Under the pieces are notes generated by a model. That model worked only from the letters and a program-made list of their open reading frames with translations. It was not told where the DNA came from and did not search any database. Made by a program: the position numbers and the translations under genes. From Methanothermobacter wolfeii (lineage in GTDB: Archaea > Methanobacteriota > Methanobacteria > Methanobacteriales > Methanothermobacteraceae), in the NCBI RefSeq assembly GCF_025397995.1, contig NZ_CP104550.1, positions 1,330,001 through 1,394,000 on the forward strand: a DNA stretch of 64,000 nt, written 5' to 3'. Below, piece after piece: positions 12,391 to 21,697 of the stretch. How positions within the stretch are numbered: position 1 is the first letter of the stretch; each line of letters begins with the position of its first letter.

Positions 12391-12464
12391 GTTTTCGATG
12401 CAATAAGTGTTTTAAAAGAATTAGAATATACCATAGAACAGCAGCATAGAGGTGAAATCCGGGC

Positions 12465-13112
12465 ATGTCCACCAATTCCAGGAGAGAACGTGAAAGAAAA
12501 GAAAGGCGAAAGGAAATCATAAAGGCTGCAGAGAAGGTCTTCTTTGCAAAGGGATACGACAGGGTTACCATGGACGAGATAGCCAGGGAGGCAGAAGTCA
12601 ACAAGGCCCTCCTCTACTACTACTTTAAAAACAAGGAGGCCCTCTTCTTTGCAGTGAACCTCTACGGTGTCAGGATACTCCACGACATGTACAGGGACTG
12701 TTTAAGGCTCGACACCGACGGATACGGTAAGGTCAGGGCCATGACCAAGGCACTCTACGACTTCTCAAAGGAACACCCTGACTACTTCCGAATCTACTGT
12801 TACAGCGGTACAGAAAGGTTTGAGCTCAGTGAAAGCCCCGATGCAAGGGAGATCGTGGACCTCAGGACAGGGATGTGGAGGATCATGGTGGAGGCCATAA
12901 TGGAGGGAATGCAGGATGGGAGCATCCGCAGTGACCTGGACCCTGTGGCGCTATCAATATACATCCATACACTGACCATAAATGCACTTAACCTTGACCT
13001 CCCATCAAAGATGGTGCTTAAGGCCAGGAACATCCCCATGGACAGGTTCTGGGATGACCTTGAACTCTTTCTTGAAGCAGCACTCAGACCCGGGAGCAGG
13101 GAAAAGGTATAG
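12465..13112 (+). CDS. TetR/AcrR-family transcriptional regulator
   Basis: A 215-aa one-component regulator. Its N-terminal helix-turn-helix is clear at about residues 15-62 ([20 protein letters not shown], then [20 protein letters not shown]). The C-terminal ligand-binding domain is helical with no recognisable specificity. It is transcribed away from the MtrA paralogue across a 151-bp spacer that holds two palindromes, so it probably controls that gene and itself. The ligand is unknown. Confidence 0.9.
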   Translation: MSTNSRRERERKERRKEIIKAAEKVFFAKGYDRVTMDEIAREAEVNKALLYYYFKNKEALFFAVNLYGVRILHDMYRDCLRLDTDGYGKVRAMTKALYDFSKEHPDYFRIYCYSGTERFELSESPDAREIVDLRTGMWRIMVEAIMEGMQDGSIRSDLDPVALSIYIHTLTINALNLDLPSKMVLKARNIPMDRFWDDLELFLEAALRPGSREKV

Positions 13113-13232
13113 GGACGCAGGGACCTGAATTTTATCAGATATCCCCCCTGCCATGGAAGATAACAGCCGGTTCTCAAACACGGTACCGCCAGAATGTACC
13201 GTCAGCCCATAAAGAACCCCTGGACAGACTTA

Positions 13233-13243
13233 AGTATATAAAC
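13233..13243 (+). promoter_or_regulatory. TATA-box-like element of the NYN gene
   Basis: AGTATATAAAC lies about 60 bp before the ATG at 13297, in an A/T-rich spacer after a GC-rich stretch. It probably drives the three-gene set NYN-USP-GyrI. Confidence 0.55.
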
Positions 13244-13296
13244 TTTTAGATACATAAAGGTATTAAAAGTAAATCTAATCTAAGTGAGGAAAAAAA

Positions 13297-13773
13297 ATGA
13301 AGATTCATGATGAACTCGGAGAATACGTGATAATCCATAACAGTATAAAGGACATGAAAAACCTCGGGCTCCTAGTGGACGGCCCGAACATGCTCAGAAA
13401 GGAATTCTGCTCAGACCTTGACGTGGTGAAGAACCTCCTAGTTGACAGGGGAAACCTGAAGATAGGTAAGGTCCTCCTGAACCAGTACGCCTCAGACAAA
13501 CTGATAGAGGCAGTTGTAAACCAGGGGTTCTCCCCCATGATAGTTGCAGGTGACGTTGATGTGCAGCTCGCCGTGGAGGCCTTTGAACTGATACACAACC
13601 CCAACATTGATGTGGTTGCCCTTATGACAAGAAACGCGGATTTCCTCCCCCTCATAAACATAGCAAAGGAGAACGGTAAGGAAACCATAGTAATAGGGGC
13701 GGAGCCAGGATTCAGCGTGGCCCTGCAGAACTCGGCGGACGACTCAATAATACTTGAAAGTGAAGGTGTATAG
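13297..13773 (+). CDS. NYN-domain (PIN-like) protein, TIGR00288-type
   Basis: A 158-aa protein with the NYN fold signature: LLVDGPNML (about residues 26-34) carries the first acidic residue, [14 protein letters not shown] (about residues 87-100) the second acidic patch, and [13 protein letters not shown] (about residues 109-121) the third. This set is typical of metal-dependent RNases related to PIN domains. The substrate is unknown. It is followed 2 bp later by a universal stress protein and then a GyrI-like protein, suggesting one transcript. Confidence 0.8.
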   Translation: MKIHDELGEYVIIHNSIKDMKNLGLLVDGPNMLRKEFCSDLDVVKNLLVDRGNLKIGKVLLNQYASDKLIEAVVNQGFSPMIVAGDVDVQLAVEAFELIHNPNIDVVALMTRNADFLPLINIAKENGKETIVIGAEPGFSVALQNSADDSIILESEGV

Positions 13774-13775
13774 CG

Positions 13776-14219
13776 GTGTACCGGAAGATAATGATACCCA
13801 CCGACGGCTCCAGGGACGCTGAAAAGGCAACAGACCATGCCTTCACCCTTGCAGGGTACAGCAATGCAGAGATACTCGGTATAAGTGTTGTTGACACATC
13901 CTACCGTAAATTACTTGAAGATAACGTTAATGCAAGGCTCGAGGAGATACTGAGGAATCAGGCAGAGAATGCTGTGAAAACCCTCATGGATAAATTTAAG
14001 TCCATGCAGAGGGAAGGCCACATGGTGGGCTGCAGCCTGGAGACCCGTATACTTGAGGGTAACCCTGCAGAGGTCATCCTCGAAGTCATGGAGGACGAGG
14101 AGGTTGATCTTGTCGTGATGGGGAGCTCCGGAAAGCATGGCCTTGACAGGATAATATCCGGGAGCGTTACCAGGAAGGTCCTCAGATCAGCGGAGACCCC
14201 TATAATGGTTGTAGGATGA
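13776..14219 (+). CDS. Universal stress protein (UspA family)
   Basis: A 147-aa UspA-fold protein. The N-terminal strand KIMIPTDGS and the ATP-binding motif GSSGKHGLDRIISGS (Gx2Gx9G[S/T], about residues 117-131) are intact, so nucleotide binding is expected. The start is GTG at 13776, two bases after the NYN stop, implying translational coupling. It overlaps the next start by 4 bp (ATGA). Confidence 0.9.
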   Translation: MYRKIMIPTDGSRDAEKATDHAFTLAGYSNAEILGISVVDTSYRKLLEDNVNARLEEILRNQAENAVKTLMDKFKSMQREGHMVGCSLETRILEGNPAEVILEVMEDEEVDLVVMGSSGKHGLDRIISGSVTRKVLRSAETPIMVVG

Positions 14220-14641
14220 TGATGGTGATGGATATGATAAGCAAAAAAAGGATTGATGATGAAAAACTTGCACTCATAACATTCACAGGTAAGCTTGTTG
14301 AAGCAGAAGGACTCCTGGAGGAAGTCTCAGAGTTCATAGAGTCAGAGAAACTCGCTGTGGACGGTGATCCCACCGTAATATTCTACACAGCATCCCTGAA
14401 GGATGAAGGAAGATACGATGTTGGGTTCCCTGTGAAGGGAGAAGCCACAGGTGACGGAAGGGTGAAGATCGTGACGGTACCCGGCCACACCGTTATCTCA
14501 ACAGAGTACTCCAAGGACAGGGAGAGTGCATATGAAGAACTTGTAAATTACGTTGAAGAGAATGAACTTGATGTTATAGGTGCTCCAAGGGAGATCTACC
14601 ATGAAAAGACAAGGGAAGTGCAGTTCCCAGTGGTCCTGTAA
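14216..14641 (+). CDS. GyrI-like / effector-binding domain protein
   Basis: A 141-aa protein whose C-terminal two thirds resembles the GyrI-like small-molecule-binding fold found in AraC-type regulators: YDVGFPVKGEATGDGRVKI, VPGHTVISTEYSKDRESAYEEL, and a closing EVQFPVVL. No DNA-binding domain is present. Several in-frame ATGs exist in the first seven codons; the first overlaps the USP stop as ATGA and is chosen for that coupling. Partner and ligand are unknown. Confidence 0.65.
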   Translation: MMMVMDMISKKRIDDEKLALITFTGKLVEAEGLLEEVSEFIESEKLAVDGDPTVIFYTASLKDEGRYDVGFPVKGEATGDGRVKIVTVPGHTVISTEYSKDRESAYEELVNYVEENELDVIGAPREIYHEKTREVQFPVVL

Positions 14642-14668
14642 CCCCTCCCTTTTCAGGTGCGTCGGCAG

Positions 14669-15814
14669 TCAGTCCCTGTTTTCCTCAACGATCTCCCTGA
14701 ATGAGTCTATGATGTACTGGACCTGCCGGTCAGTCATCCCGTATACACTGCACTTGAACCACCTGGTCTGACCCCTCCTTATACCGACTATCCTCCTCTT
14801 TTTAAGTTCCTCGTAAAGGAAGAAGCCCCTCCTTGGATGTGAAGATGCTATCTCATGGAATACAGGGGTTTCGAACCTGACAAGGTCATGCTCCTTGGGC
14901 CTTAAACCTATCTGCCTCACACCATCCATCTTCTCAAGTTCAGACACCAGGTACCTTGTCCTCTCAACCTCCTCATCCCATCGTGAAACCCTCTCCCGTA
15001 CATAGGGGAGGGATGCCATGAGGGTTGCGAGGGGCGCCCCCCTGCTGGTGCAGCCAAGGAGCTCAACCTCCTTCTTCTCATGCCTTGGGGACCTCTTAAG
15101 GAGAAGATCCTCCCATTCAGCACCCATCCCCAGGACCCCTATGGGCCCGGAGGCCGCCATGCTCTTATGTCCGCTGCCAACAACAAAGTCCACCTTCAGG
15201 GTTTTAAGCTCCACCGGCATGCGGCCCATGGAGTAGGCGCAGTTCAGGAGCAGGGGGACCCCCAGTTCCCTGCATATACCCGCAATAGCAGCTGCATCGG
15301 TGAGGTTGCCGTAGTTCCCATCAACATGGGTGAGTACAGCCAGTTTAACCTCAGTCTCCTCAAGGGTCTCCTCAAGAACCTCCCTGTAGGTTTCAGGTTT
15401 TATCTCATAATCAGGGTGCCCGGTTGACGGCACCTCCACAATTTCAAGGCCGTTCCTCTCAGCAGCCAGGTGGGTGGTGTAGTGGGCGTTGCCATCAACC
15501 ACGATTGTGTCCCCCTCCTCACAGAGGGCGTGCATGACTGCAAATTTTCCCTCCCTGGCACCGTGGACCGTCCTGACCGCATCCGCCTTTATGAAATCTG
15601 CAAGGTCATCAAGGAAGCTGTTAACATGCGGCCTTGGGATCTGGTCCAGGCGGCCCTCACAGTAATCGCAGACACTGTAACCATCACCAAACTCATACAG
15701 CGCCTTCCTTGCCGCGGCTGGCAGGACACCGCCACGCTGAAGCGGGTTCAGGTTGAGATTATCCCTTTCAAGGGTCCTTGTAAGTCCATAATCAGAGCAT
15801 TCCATGAGCATCAC
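14669..15814 (-). CDS. pscS: O-phospho-L-seryl-tRNA:Cys-tRNA synthase (SepCysS)
   Basis: A 381-aa PLP enzyme that converts phosphoseryl-tRNA(Cys) to Cys-tRNA(Cys), the route used by methanogens with a weak or absent CysRS. Seen: the two-cysteine motif [13 protein letters not shown] (about residues 45-57), the later essential cysteine in [10 protein letters not shown], and the PLP lysine in [13 protein letters not shown]. Full length. Its start overlaps the THEP1 stop by 4 bp, and it is the last gene of the six-gene operon beginning with hypD. Confidence 0.95.
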   Translation of the reverse strand: MMLMECSDYGLTRTLERDNLNLNPLQRGGVLPAAARKALYEFGDGYSVCDYCEGRLDQIPRPHVNSFLDDLADFIKADAVRTVHGAREGKFAVMHALCEEGDTIVVDGNAHYTTHLAAERNGLEIVEVPSTGHPDYEIKPETYREVLEETLEETEVKLAVLTHVDGNYGNLTDAAAIAGICRELGVPLLLNCAYSMGRMPVELKTLKVDFVVGSGHKSMAASGPIGVLGMGAEWEDLLLKRSPRHEKKEVELLGCTSRGAPLATLMASLPYVRERVSRWDEEVERTRYLVSELEKMDGVRQIGLRPKEHDLVRFETPVFHEIASSHPRRGFFLYEELKKRRIVGIRRGQTRWFKCSVYGMTDRQVQYIIDSFREIVEENRD

Positions 15815-16317
15815 CCGAGTAAATCGATTATCTCCCTGTAAATATCATCACGGTTTTCAGGGTTTATTACAAATAACTTTATGTCCCCCCTCTTTTTTAT
15901 ACTTTGAACGAGGCCCCTGTGGACGGCTGCGATGACATTAACCCCTGATGAGAAGAGCTCATCAACCAGCCCCCTGAACTCCTCACTCTTAAGTTCCATT
16001 GGGGCTATCTCATCAATGATAACGTATTCATCCTCCTCCATGGCCCTCCTCAGTGCGGGTACAGCCACTTCATCAACCGCCTCCACACTGACACCATACC
16101 TTCCAACGCGGGGCCCCCTGATATCTAATGCTGCAAGAACAGCCCTCCTCCCTGATTTAATATCCACAATCTCAAATCCCCTCCGGGAGGATCCCTCCCT
16201 GATTTCAGGTGTTATGATACCCCCTGTGGATCTATCGGTCTCCTCAAGGTAACTCCTTATCCTCCAAACCAGCGTGCTCTTCCCGCTACCATGTCTGCCG
16301 GTGATTACAATCTTCAC
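15811..16317 (-). CDS. Nucleoside-triphosphatase THEP1 family
   Basis: A small NTPase of about 168 aa with P-loop GRHGSGKST (residues 7-15) and Walker [15 protein letters not shown]1 proteins hydrolyse several NTPs; the cell role is unclear. An ATG 18 bp further upstream is in frame, but GGAGGT overlaps it and is correctly spaced for the GTG at 16317, so that is the chosen start. It sits between a radical SAM gene and pscS. Confidence 0.9.
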   Translation of the reverse strand: MKIVITGRHGSGKSTLVWRIRSYLEETDRSTGGIITPEIREGSSRRGFEIVDIKSGRRAVLAALDIRGPRVGRYGVSVEAVDEVAVPALRRAMEEDEYVIIDEIAPMELKSEEFRGLVDELFSSGVNVIAAVHRGLVQSIKKRGDIKLFVINPENRDDIYREIIDLLG

Positions 16318-16344
16318 AGAGAAACCTCCATACACACTGAAACA

Positions 16345-17400
16345 TCATAGAATGTTCTCAAAGCCAAGCTTCAGCGCCCATCTCCGGGCCTCCCTTATCT
16401 CAGCCATTGACGGGTAACGGTAAATATCAGGGTGTTCAGCTGCACGGTAGAGGGGCCGGTACTGGGCCATGATATTTATAACCGTCTCCTCCCCTAGGTT
16501 CTCTGCTATCCATGAGAGTATGGGCTTTGTGCAGCATTCAAGGTGCCCGGGGAGTACAAGGTGCCTTATTATCATATCCTCCGATGATACCATGAGGTGA
16601 TTCCCTGAGACAACCTCAAAGTAGTCCCTGACCCCTGCAAGCCTCTCTGCACAGTCACTGTTACCGAACTTGAAGTCGGTAAGGTAGAGGTCAGCCACCC
16701 CCAGGATGAGCCCCAGGGCATCCCCTGACATGTACATGTTACTGTTCCATACCACCGGGACATTGACCGATACCCTCGAGAGGACCCTGAGTATGTAAGG
16801 GATGGCGGGGGTGGGGTCTCCGCCAACGAAGTTGACGTTAGCTGATCCATCACGCCTTCTCTCCTCTATGACTGATGCGAGTTCATCCTCCGGTATGTAT
16901 CTCCCGGCTGATGGGTCCCATGATATGTCCCAGTTCTGACAGAAGACGCAGTCCATGGTGCATCCGGCGAAGAATATGGTGTGGCTTGGCACCAGGGGCT
17001 CCTCCTCACCATGGTGGAGGAACTCGGATGCCACGTGGGGGTCTCCAACACCACAGTGCCCCCTGCCCACCGAACGGTCAACGCCACACATCCATGGGCA
17101 CAGGGAGCATTTACTGAAAATTCGTCGGGCTATCTCAATTTTAAGGTCGAGGAATGACCTTGTGCAGTTATCATCGCACCTCCCCCCGCGGGCTATCCTC
17201 TCATGTTCAAGCCAGAGCTCTTCAAGACCCGAATCTGGATTGAATGATGCAGGTGTCCTTGCTGCAACAAGGAACCTTGCCTCCTTAAGGTTATCCCTCA
17301 CCGCAAAGTAGTGACCGAGCACCCTCCTAACAGACATTTCACTCAACCAGACCTGCAGCTGACCGTAAATCAGTGACGGGAACAGGTTAATCCACCTCAA
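16345..17400 (-). CDS. Radical SAM protein related to pyruvate formate-lyase activating enzyme (COG1313-like)
   Basis: A protein of about 351 aa with the radical SAM cluster motif CTMDCVFC (CX3CX2C, about residues 145-152) and GGDPTP as the SAM-binding GG element. An additional cysteine set (CSLCPWMCG...GHCG, about residues 97-117) precedes it. This layout matches PflX-like proteins of unknown substrate. The first start, TTG at 17400, overlaps the TldD-family stop; a TTG 54 bp downstream is an alternative. It lies in the hypD-pgp-tldE operon. Confidence 0.8.
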   Translation of the reverse strand: MRWINLFPSLIYGQLQVWLSEMSVRRVLGHYFAVRDNLKEARFLVAARTPASFNPDSGLEELWLEHERIARGGRCDDNCTRSFLDLKIEIARRIFSKCSLCPWMCGVDRSVGRGHCGVGDPHVASEFLHHGEEEPLVPSHTIFFAGCTMDCVFCQNWDISWDPSAGRYIPEDELASVIEERRRDGSANVNFVGGDPTPAIPYILRVLSRVSVNVPVVWNSNMYMSGDALGLILGVADLYLTDFKFGNSDCAERLAGVRDYFEVVSGNHLMVSSEDMIIRHLVLPGHLECCTKPILSWIAENLGEETVINIMAQYRPLYRAAEHPDIYRYPSMAEIREARRWALKLGFENIL

Positions 17401-18689
17401 CCGGTCACGCGCACACCCTCAACAAGTAATGGTTTCAGTATGAAGGGGCCTATCTGCCTCTCCTCCATTTCAATGCATGAGACCCCCTCCATTAGACTGA
17501 AGATGTTCCCAGATATCATGGCCTTCTTAACCGGCCTGTATTCCCCTCCATCCAGTAGGAAGGCATTGTTTGCCTCCACAGAGAAGTCACCGGATATGGG
17601 GTTTGCCGTGTGGGCCCCCAGGACATCGGTTACGAATATCCCCCCGCAATCCTCAAGGGGTTCAGCATCATCAAAGTCAAGGATGAAGTTTGTAAGCGAT
17701 ACCCCGGGTATGTCAGAGTAATCCCTGAGGCCGTTACCAGTGCTCTCTGCTGATGCACGGGACGCGGTGTAGATGTTATGGATGTAACCGGCAAGAACAC
17801 CCTCATCTACAAGCACAGTTCGCTGGGAGGCCGTCCCTTCACCATCAAAGGGTCCTGATCGAAGACCCCCCTGGAGGGTGCCGTCATCATACACCGTGAG
17901 TCCCGATGATGTTATCCTGGATCCAAGTTTATCTGCAAGGATGGATCTTCCCCTCTGCACGTTTTCTGCGCTGAAGGACTCTGCAAAGGTCCCGAGTAAG
18001 CCTGCTGCTGCATGGTAATCAAGAACGGCCTGCATGTCCCCTGTTTCAATGGCTTCACCCCCCAGTGAGTTCCATGCTATCCTGCAGGCCCTCCCGGCTA
18101 TCCATTCAGGGTCAAGGTCAAATTTGCATGATGAATCAGATTCATAGGCCGTTGTCTTCACACCGCCCTTCTCTGCATTCACGGATATGTGGGCTGAGAA
18201 GCCCGTTGACCTGGATGATGCTTCAACACCCTCCGAGTTCACGATGAATGTTTCAAGCAGTGACGCTGAGAACCCCCCGCTTGTGGGGGCGCAGCCATCC
18301 TCAAGGACCCTGTCCACAAGTCTCCGCGCCACATCCACGTAGTCATCAACCTGAAGGTCCCTGAATGAGCCGTCAAAGACCCCCTTAACCGAGGGGTAAT
18401 CTGATGGTTCTGAGATGCCGAAGTTTTCATCGGGGTCTCCTATGCCGAGGTTATCGATGGCCCTTCTTACCGTTTCATCCACACCGGAGGGGTCCGAGGT
18501 GTATGCGAAGCCCATCCTCCCATCCCTTATGACCCTCACGCCGATACCCGTGATGGTCTCTGTCTTTGCAAAGTCTATTCTTTCACGCTGCACCTGCAGT
18601 TCAACCGCGTCCTCCCTTTCAATGTAGACCTCAGCCATTTCAGCATCCCTTAAAGCTAATCTAAGAGTCTTTTCTCCGATTTCGAACAT
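17397..18689 (-). CDS. TldD/PmbA (TldE)-family metalloprotease-like protein
   Basis: A 430-aa member of the TldD/PmbA family, known for peptide-maturation metalloproteases. The N-terminal domain (MFEIGEKTLRLALRDAEMAE) and GGF-type beta repeats are seen, and the C-terminal half includes DNPISGDFSVEANNAF-like sequence (NPISGDFSVEANNAFLLDGG). I do not see the HEXXXH zinc motif, so it is the PmbA/TldE-like partner type. The ATG at 18689 was chosen over an in-frame upstream start because GGGGTGAT precedes it and it sits just past the pgp stop. Confidence 0.85.
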   Translation of the reverse strand: MFEIGEKTLRLALRDAEMAEVYIEREDAVELQVQRERIDFAKTETITGIGVRVIRDGRMGFAYTSDPSGVDETVRRAIDNLGIGDPDENFGISEPSDYPSVKGVFDGSFRDLQVDDYVDVARRLVDRVLEDGCAPTSGGFSASLLETFIVNSEGVEASSRSTGFSAHISVNAEKGGVKTTAYESDSSCKFDLDPEWIAGRACRIAWNSLGGEAIETGDMQAVLDYHAAAGLLGTFAESFSAENVQRGRSILADKLGSRITSSGLTVYDDGTLQGGLRSGPFDGEGTASQRTVLVDEGVLAGYIHNIYTASRASAESTGNGLRDYSDIPGVSLTNFILDFDDAEPLEDCGGIFVTDVLGAHTANPISGDFSVEANNAFLLDGGEYRPVKKAMISGNIFSLMEGVSCIEMEERQIGPFILKPLLVEGVRVTG

Positions 18690-18693
18690 CAGA

Positions 18694-19362
18694 TCACCCC
18701 TTAAGTATAAATTTATGGATGGCCTCCGCCACACCATCCCCGTAGGGTGCAGCTGTCACGTAATCAGCCACCTCCCTGAGCTCAGGGTCCGCGTTTGCAA
18801 CAGCCACCTTTAACCCTGCCGCTTCAAGGAATTCAATGTCATTTTCACTGTCACCGATGGCCATTATCCTGGAGGCATCCAGCCCCATTGAAGCTGCCAC
18901 CATCTCAAGGCCGGACCCCTTGCTGACGGCAGGGTCGGTGAGGTGTATGGCAAACCCTGTATCATAGACCTCGACGTCAAAGTCCCTGAGGGCCTCCTTT
19001 ATAGCCTCCTCAGGCACTTCACGGGTGAGGGCGACCTCAGAAACCCTCAGTTCAGAGAACTGAACCTTCCTGACAGGGTATAAGCGCCTTAGGTGCCCAT
19101 ATGCATCCAGCGCCTTCTGGATGTTCCCGAGGACCCTTACCTCCTCATCAGCGTATATGACTCCACCGTTCTCCGCCACGATGCCTCCGCTGGTGCCTAT
19201 AAGTACTGAGGCCGCCCTTGCATAGCAGAGGATGTTCCCTGTGGCGAGTATCACCGGTATACCTCTGGATTCAAGCATCCTTATGGCCTTTAATGCTTCC
19301 GGGCAGAGCTTCCTGGCGGTATCCGTTATCGTGCCATCGATGTCCACTGCAACGGCCTTCAA
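18694..19362 (-). CDS. pgp: Phosphoglycolate phosphatase, archaeal HAD family
   Basis: A 222-aa HAD hydrolase: motif I DIDGTITD (residues 7-14), a cap region, motif III lysine in SKGSGLEMV, and motif IV GDSENDIEFL (about residues 169-178). Length and order match archaeal phosphoglycolate phosphatase; a related sugar or nucleotide phosphatase cannot be excluded from sequence. It lies 11 bp after hypD and just upstream of the TldD-family start. Confidence 0.85.
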   Translation of the reverse strand: MKAVAVDIDGTITDTARKLCPEALKAIRMLESRGIPVILATGNILCYARAASVLIGTSGGIVAENGGVIYADEEVRVLGNIQKALDAYGHLRRLYPVRKVQFSELRVSEVALTREVPEEAIKEALRDFDVEVYDTGFAIHLTDPAVSKGSGLEMVAASMGLDASRIMAIGDSENDIEFLEAAGLKVAVANADPELREVADYVTAAPYGDGVAEAIHKFILKG

Positions 19363-19373
19363 CCTGACGCACC

Positions 19374-20420
19374 TCAGAGGGAACTGTAACGGTAGGCTAT
19401 GTTACAGGTCCCCTCCCTTGAAACCATGCATGCGCCTACAGGGTTGGTGGGGGTGCAGGGGTCCCTGAAGAGTGTGCAGTCCTCTGGCCTTGCAACACCG
19501 CGGAGGACTGCTCCGCAGATACACCCTGAAGGTGTGTCAACAACCTCGTCAACTTCTATATCGAATTTCTCCCTTGCATTGTACTGGGAGAACTCATCCC
19601 TTATCTCATATACAGAGTCGGGTATGGTCGGGAATCCCCTCCACTCCCTCTCGGTGATATAGAAGACCTCATCCATTACCTCCTGGGCCTTCAGGTTACC
19701 CTCCGGTCTGACAGCCCTCTTATACTCATTCTCAACCCTGGCTTCCCCCCTGTTGATCTGGCGGAGTATCATGTAGACCGCCATGAGGATATCCAAGGGG
19801 TTGAAGCCTGCTATGACCTGGGGTATCCCGTAGTCCCTTGAGAAGGGCTCATATGGCTTCATGCCTATAATGGTTGATACGTGTCCCGGTTCTATGAGGG
19901 CGTTCAGGTTCACCTCACCAGACTCTATAAGGAACCTGAGGGCTGGTGGTATCAGCCTGTGGCATGAGAGGACCGAGAAGTTCTCAGGGGGCCCTGAGAG
20001 TATCTCGGATGCCGTTGTGGGTGCTGTTGTTTCAAAGCCGGCTGCCATGAAGACCACCTCATTATCGAGTTTCCTTGCTATTTCAACGGCGTTGCTGACA
20101 CCGTAGACTATCCTTACATCCGCCCCATCGGCCCTTGCATCTGCAAGTGAACCCTTCGAGCCGGGGACCCTGAGCATGTCACCAAAGGTTGTTATGGTGA
20201 CCCCCTGTTCTGCGAGTTTAAGGCATTCATCGATTTCCCTTGAAGGTACACAGCAGACAGGGCAGCCCGGACCCGCGACCACCTCAACCTCCTCCGGCAG
20301 GAGGGACCTGACGCCGTGCTGCATTATGGTGTGTTCATGTGAACCGCAGACATGCATTATCTTCACTGGTCTGGCTATTTCATTTATCCTTGAGACTATC
20401 TCCCTTGCAAGATTCTTCAT
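19374..20420 (-). CDS. hypD: Hydrogenase maturation protein HypD
   Basis: A 348-aa iron-sulfur protein that, with HypC, builds the Fe(CN)2CO unit of [NiFe] hydrogenases. Seen: the HypC/iron-binding motif HVCGSHEHT (about residues 23-31), GPGCPVCCVP (about residues 51-60), GFETTAPTT (about residues 133-141) and the C-terminal 4Fe-4S cysteines (GCICGAV...DCTLFRDPC). It is intact and heads the six-gene minus-strand operon. Confidence 0.97.
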   Translation of the reverse strand: MKNLAREIVSRINEIARPVKIMHVCGSHEHTIMQHGVRSLLPEEVEVVAGPGCPVCCVPSREIDECLKLAEQGVTITTFGDMLRVPGSKGSLADARADGADVRIVYGVSNAVEIARKLDNEVVFMAAGFETTAPTTASEILSGPPENFSVLSCHRLIPPALRFLIESGEVNLNALIEPGHVSTIIGMKPYEPFSRDYGIPQVIAGFNPLDILMAVYMILRQINRGEARVENEYKRAVRPEGNLKAQEVMDEVFYITEREWRGFPTIPDSVYEIRDEFSQYNAREKFDIEVDEVVDTPSGCICGAVLRGVARPEDCTLFRDPCTPTNPVGACMVSREGTCNIAYRYSSL

Positions 20421-20463
20421 GTGTTACCCACCAAATTCCACTTAAGGGTCTATTTCTCATGAT

Positions 20464-20475
20464 CCATATATATAG
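20464..20475 (-). promoter_or_regulatory. TATA-like element upstream of hypD
   Basis: The sequence CTATATATATGG on the minus strand is about 45 bp from the hypD ATG. It is nearly palindromic, so it could also serve the divergent antiporter gene at 20578. Confidence 0.5.
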
Positions 20476-20577
20476 AATTGTTTTCATAACAAGGACATCC
20501 ACAGAGGTATAGAAAGCTGTTTCAGGAAGCTGGCAGCAGAAAAAATATATCGTTGATGGTGAGTAAACAGATTATAC

Positions 20578-21516
20578 ATGTCAGTCATCATCCTCATATT
20601 TCTCTTCATCGCATCTCTTCTCGGTGTCATAAAATCAGCGGACATCTTCGTGGACAGCATAGTTGATATTGGAGGAGCCCTGAGGATACCCCAGATCATG
20701 CTGGGTGTTACGGTGGCTGCTGCAGGCACCTCACTGCCTGAATTCGGATCTGCAATGATAGCCGTTCTAACAGGAAACCCTGACCTCGGTGTTGGTGTGG
20801 TTATAGGGTCAAACATATGGAACATAGCAGGGATAATCGGGATATCCACCACCCTGTCGTGTGCCGTGACAACAAACCAGGATGAGATCAAAAGGGACGG
20901 CCTCTTCGGCCTCCTGAGCATAATCCTACTCCTTATTTTCATGATTATGGGGATGGTTGGATTCCTGGCCGGTGCCGTGCTGCTTCTGCTCTACGCCATC
21001 TACCTCCGGATACTCATAAAGAAGCAGAGGAGATACTACTTGAACCACCCCCAAGTGGAGGGTGAGATTAAACCAAAAACCGTCCTCTATGCCATTACAG
21101 GATTTATAGGGCTTGTTATCCTGTGCAGGGTTCTTGTTTACAGTGCGGTTGAAATTGCAGAAATAGCCAGCGTCCCCGAAATGATAATCGGTCTTTTCGC
21201 CCTTGCAATTGGTACAAGTCTTGCCGAGCTGGTTGTTGCAGTTAACTCCGCACGGAAACACATGTGCAGCCTTTCCCTCGGCACCGTCCTCGGCAGTAAC
21301 ATATTCAACATACTCATAGGTATTGGAATACCCTCCCTCTTCGTTAAAATCCCCGTAGAGCCCCTTTCAGTTATCCTTGACGCCCCTGTGCTCATAGCCG
21401 TGACACTGATTCTGATGTACTTCATGTGGACGGACATGGAACTTAGAAGGACCGAGGGGGCCTCCCTCCTCATAATTTACATCCTGTATGCCTCAGTAAG
21501 AATATACCTCACATGA
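20578..21516 (+). CDS. CaCA-family calcium/sodium:proton antiporter
   Basis: A 312-aa integral membrane protein with two inverted homologous halves, each carrying an alpha-repeat: AAAGTSLPEFGSAM (about residues 46-59) with IGSNIWNIAGI, and AIGTSLAELVVAVN (about residues 211-224) with LGSNIFNILIGIG. The glutamates in the two repeats are the cation ligands in the family. About ten hydrophobic helices. It is likely to extrude calcium in exchange for sodium or protons. It stands alone, divergent from hypD. Confidence 0.9.
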   Translation: MSVIILIFLFIASLLGVIKSADIFVDSIVDIGGALRIPQIMLGVTVAAAGTSLPEFGSAMIAVLTGNPDLGVGVVIGSNIWNIAGIIGISTTLSCAVTTNQDEIKRDGLFGLLSIILLLIFMIMGMVGFLAGAVLLLLYAIYLRILIKKQRRYYLNHPQVEGEIKPKTVLYAITGFIGLVILCRVLVYSAVEIAEIASVPEMIIGLFALAIGTSLAELVVAVNSARKHMCSLSLGTVLGSNIFNILIGIGIPSLFVKIPVEPLSVILDAPVLIAVTLILMYFMWTDMELRRTEGASLLIIYILYASVRIYLT

Positions 21517-21666
21517 AAACAGAGAAAACCTGCATGGTCCCCCCCAATTATTCCATCTCACTGAGAATACTTCGCATGAAAACTATCGGCCATGCTACAG
21601 TATCAGAGCCTTAACTTGGGTAAGCTCTCATAAGGTATTCATGAAGAAAACTAGCACAATTCAAGG

Positions 21667-21684
21667 GAAAAAAATATAAAAAAG
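21667..21684 (-). terminator. T-rich transcript end of the surface-protein gene
   Basis: On the minus strand, within about 30 bp of the stop, there are two T runs (CTTTTTTATATTTTTTTCCC). Such runs terminate archaeal transcription. Confidence 0.5.
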
Positions 21685-21697
21685 GAAAGTTGTTTTT

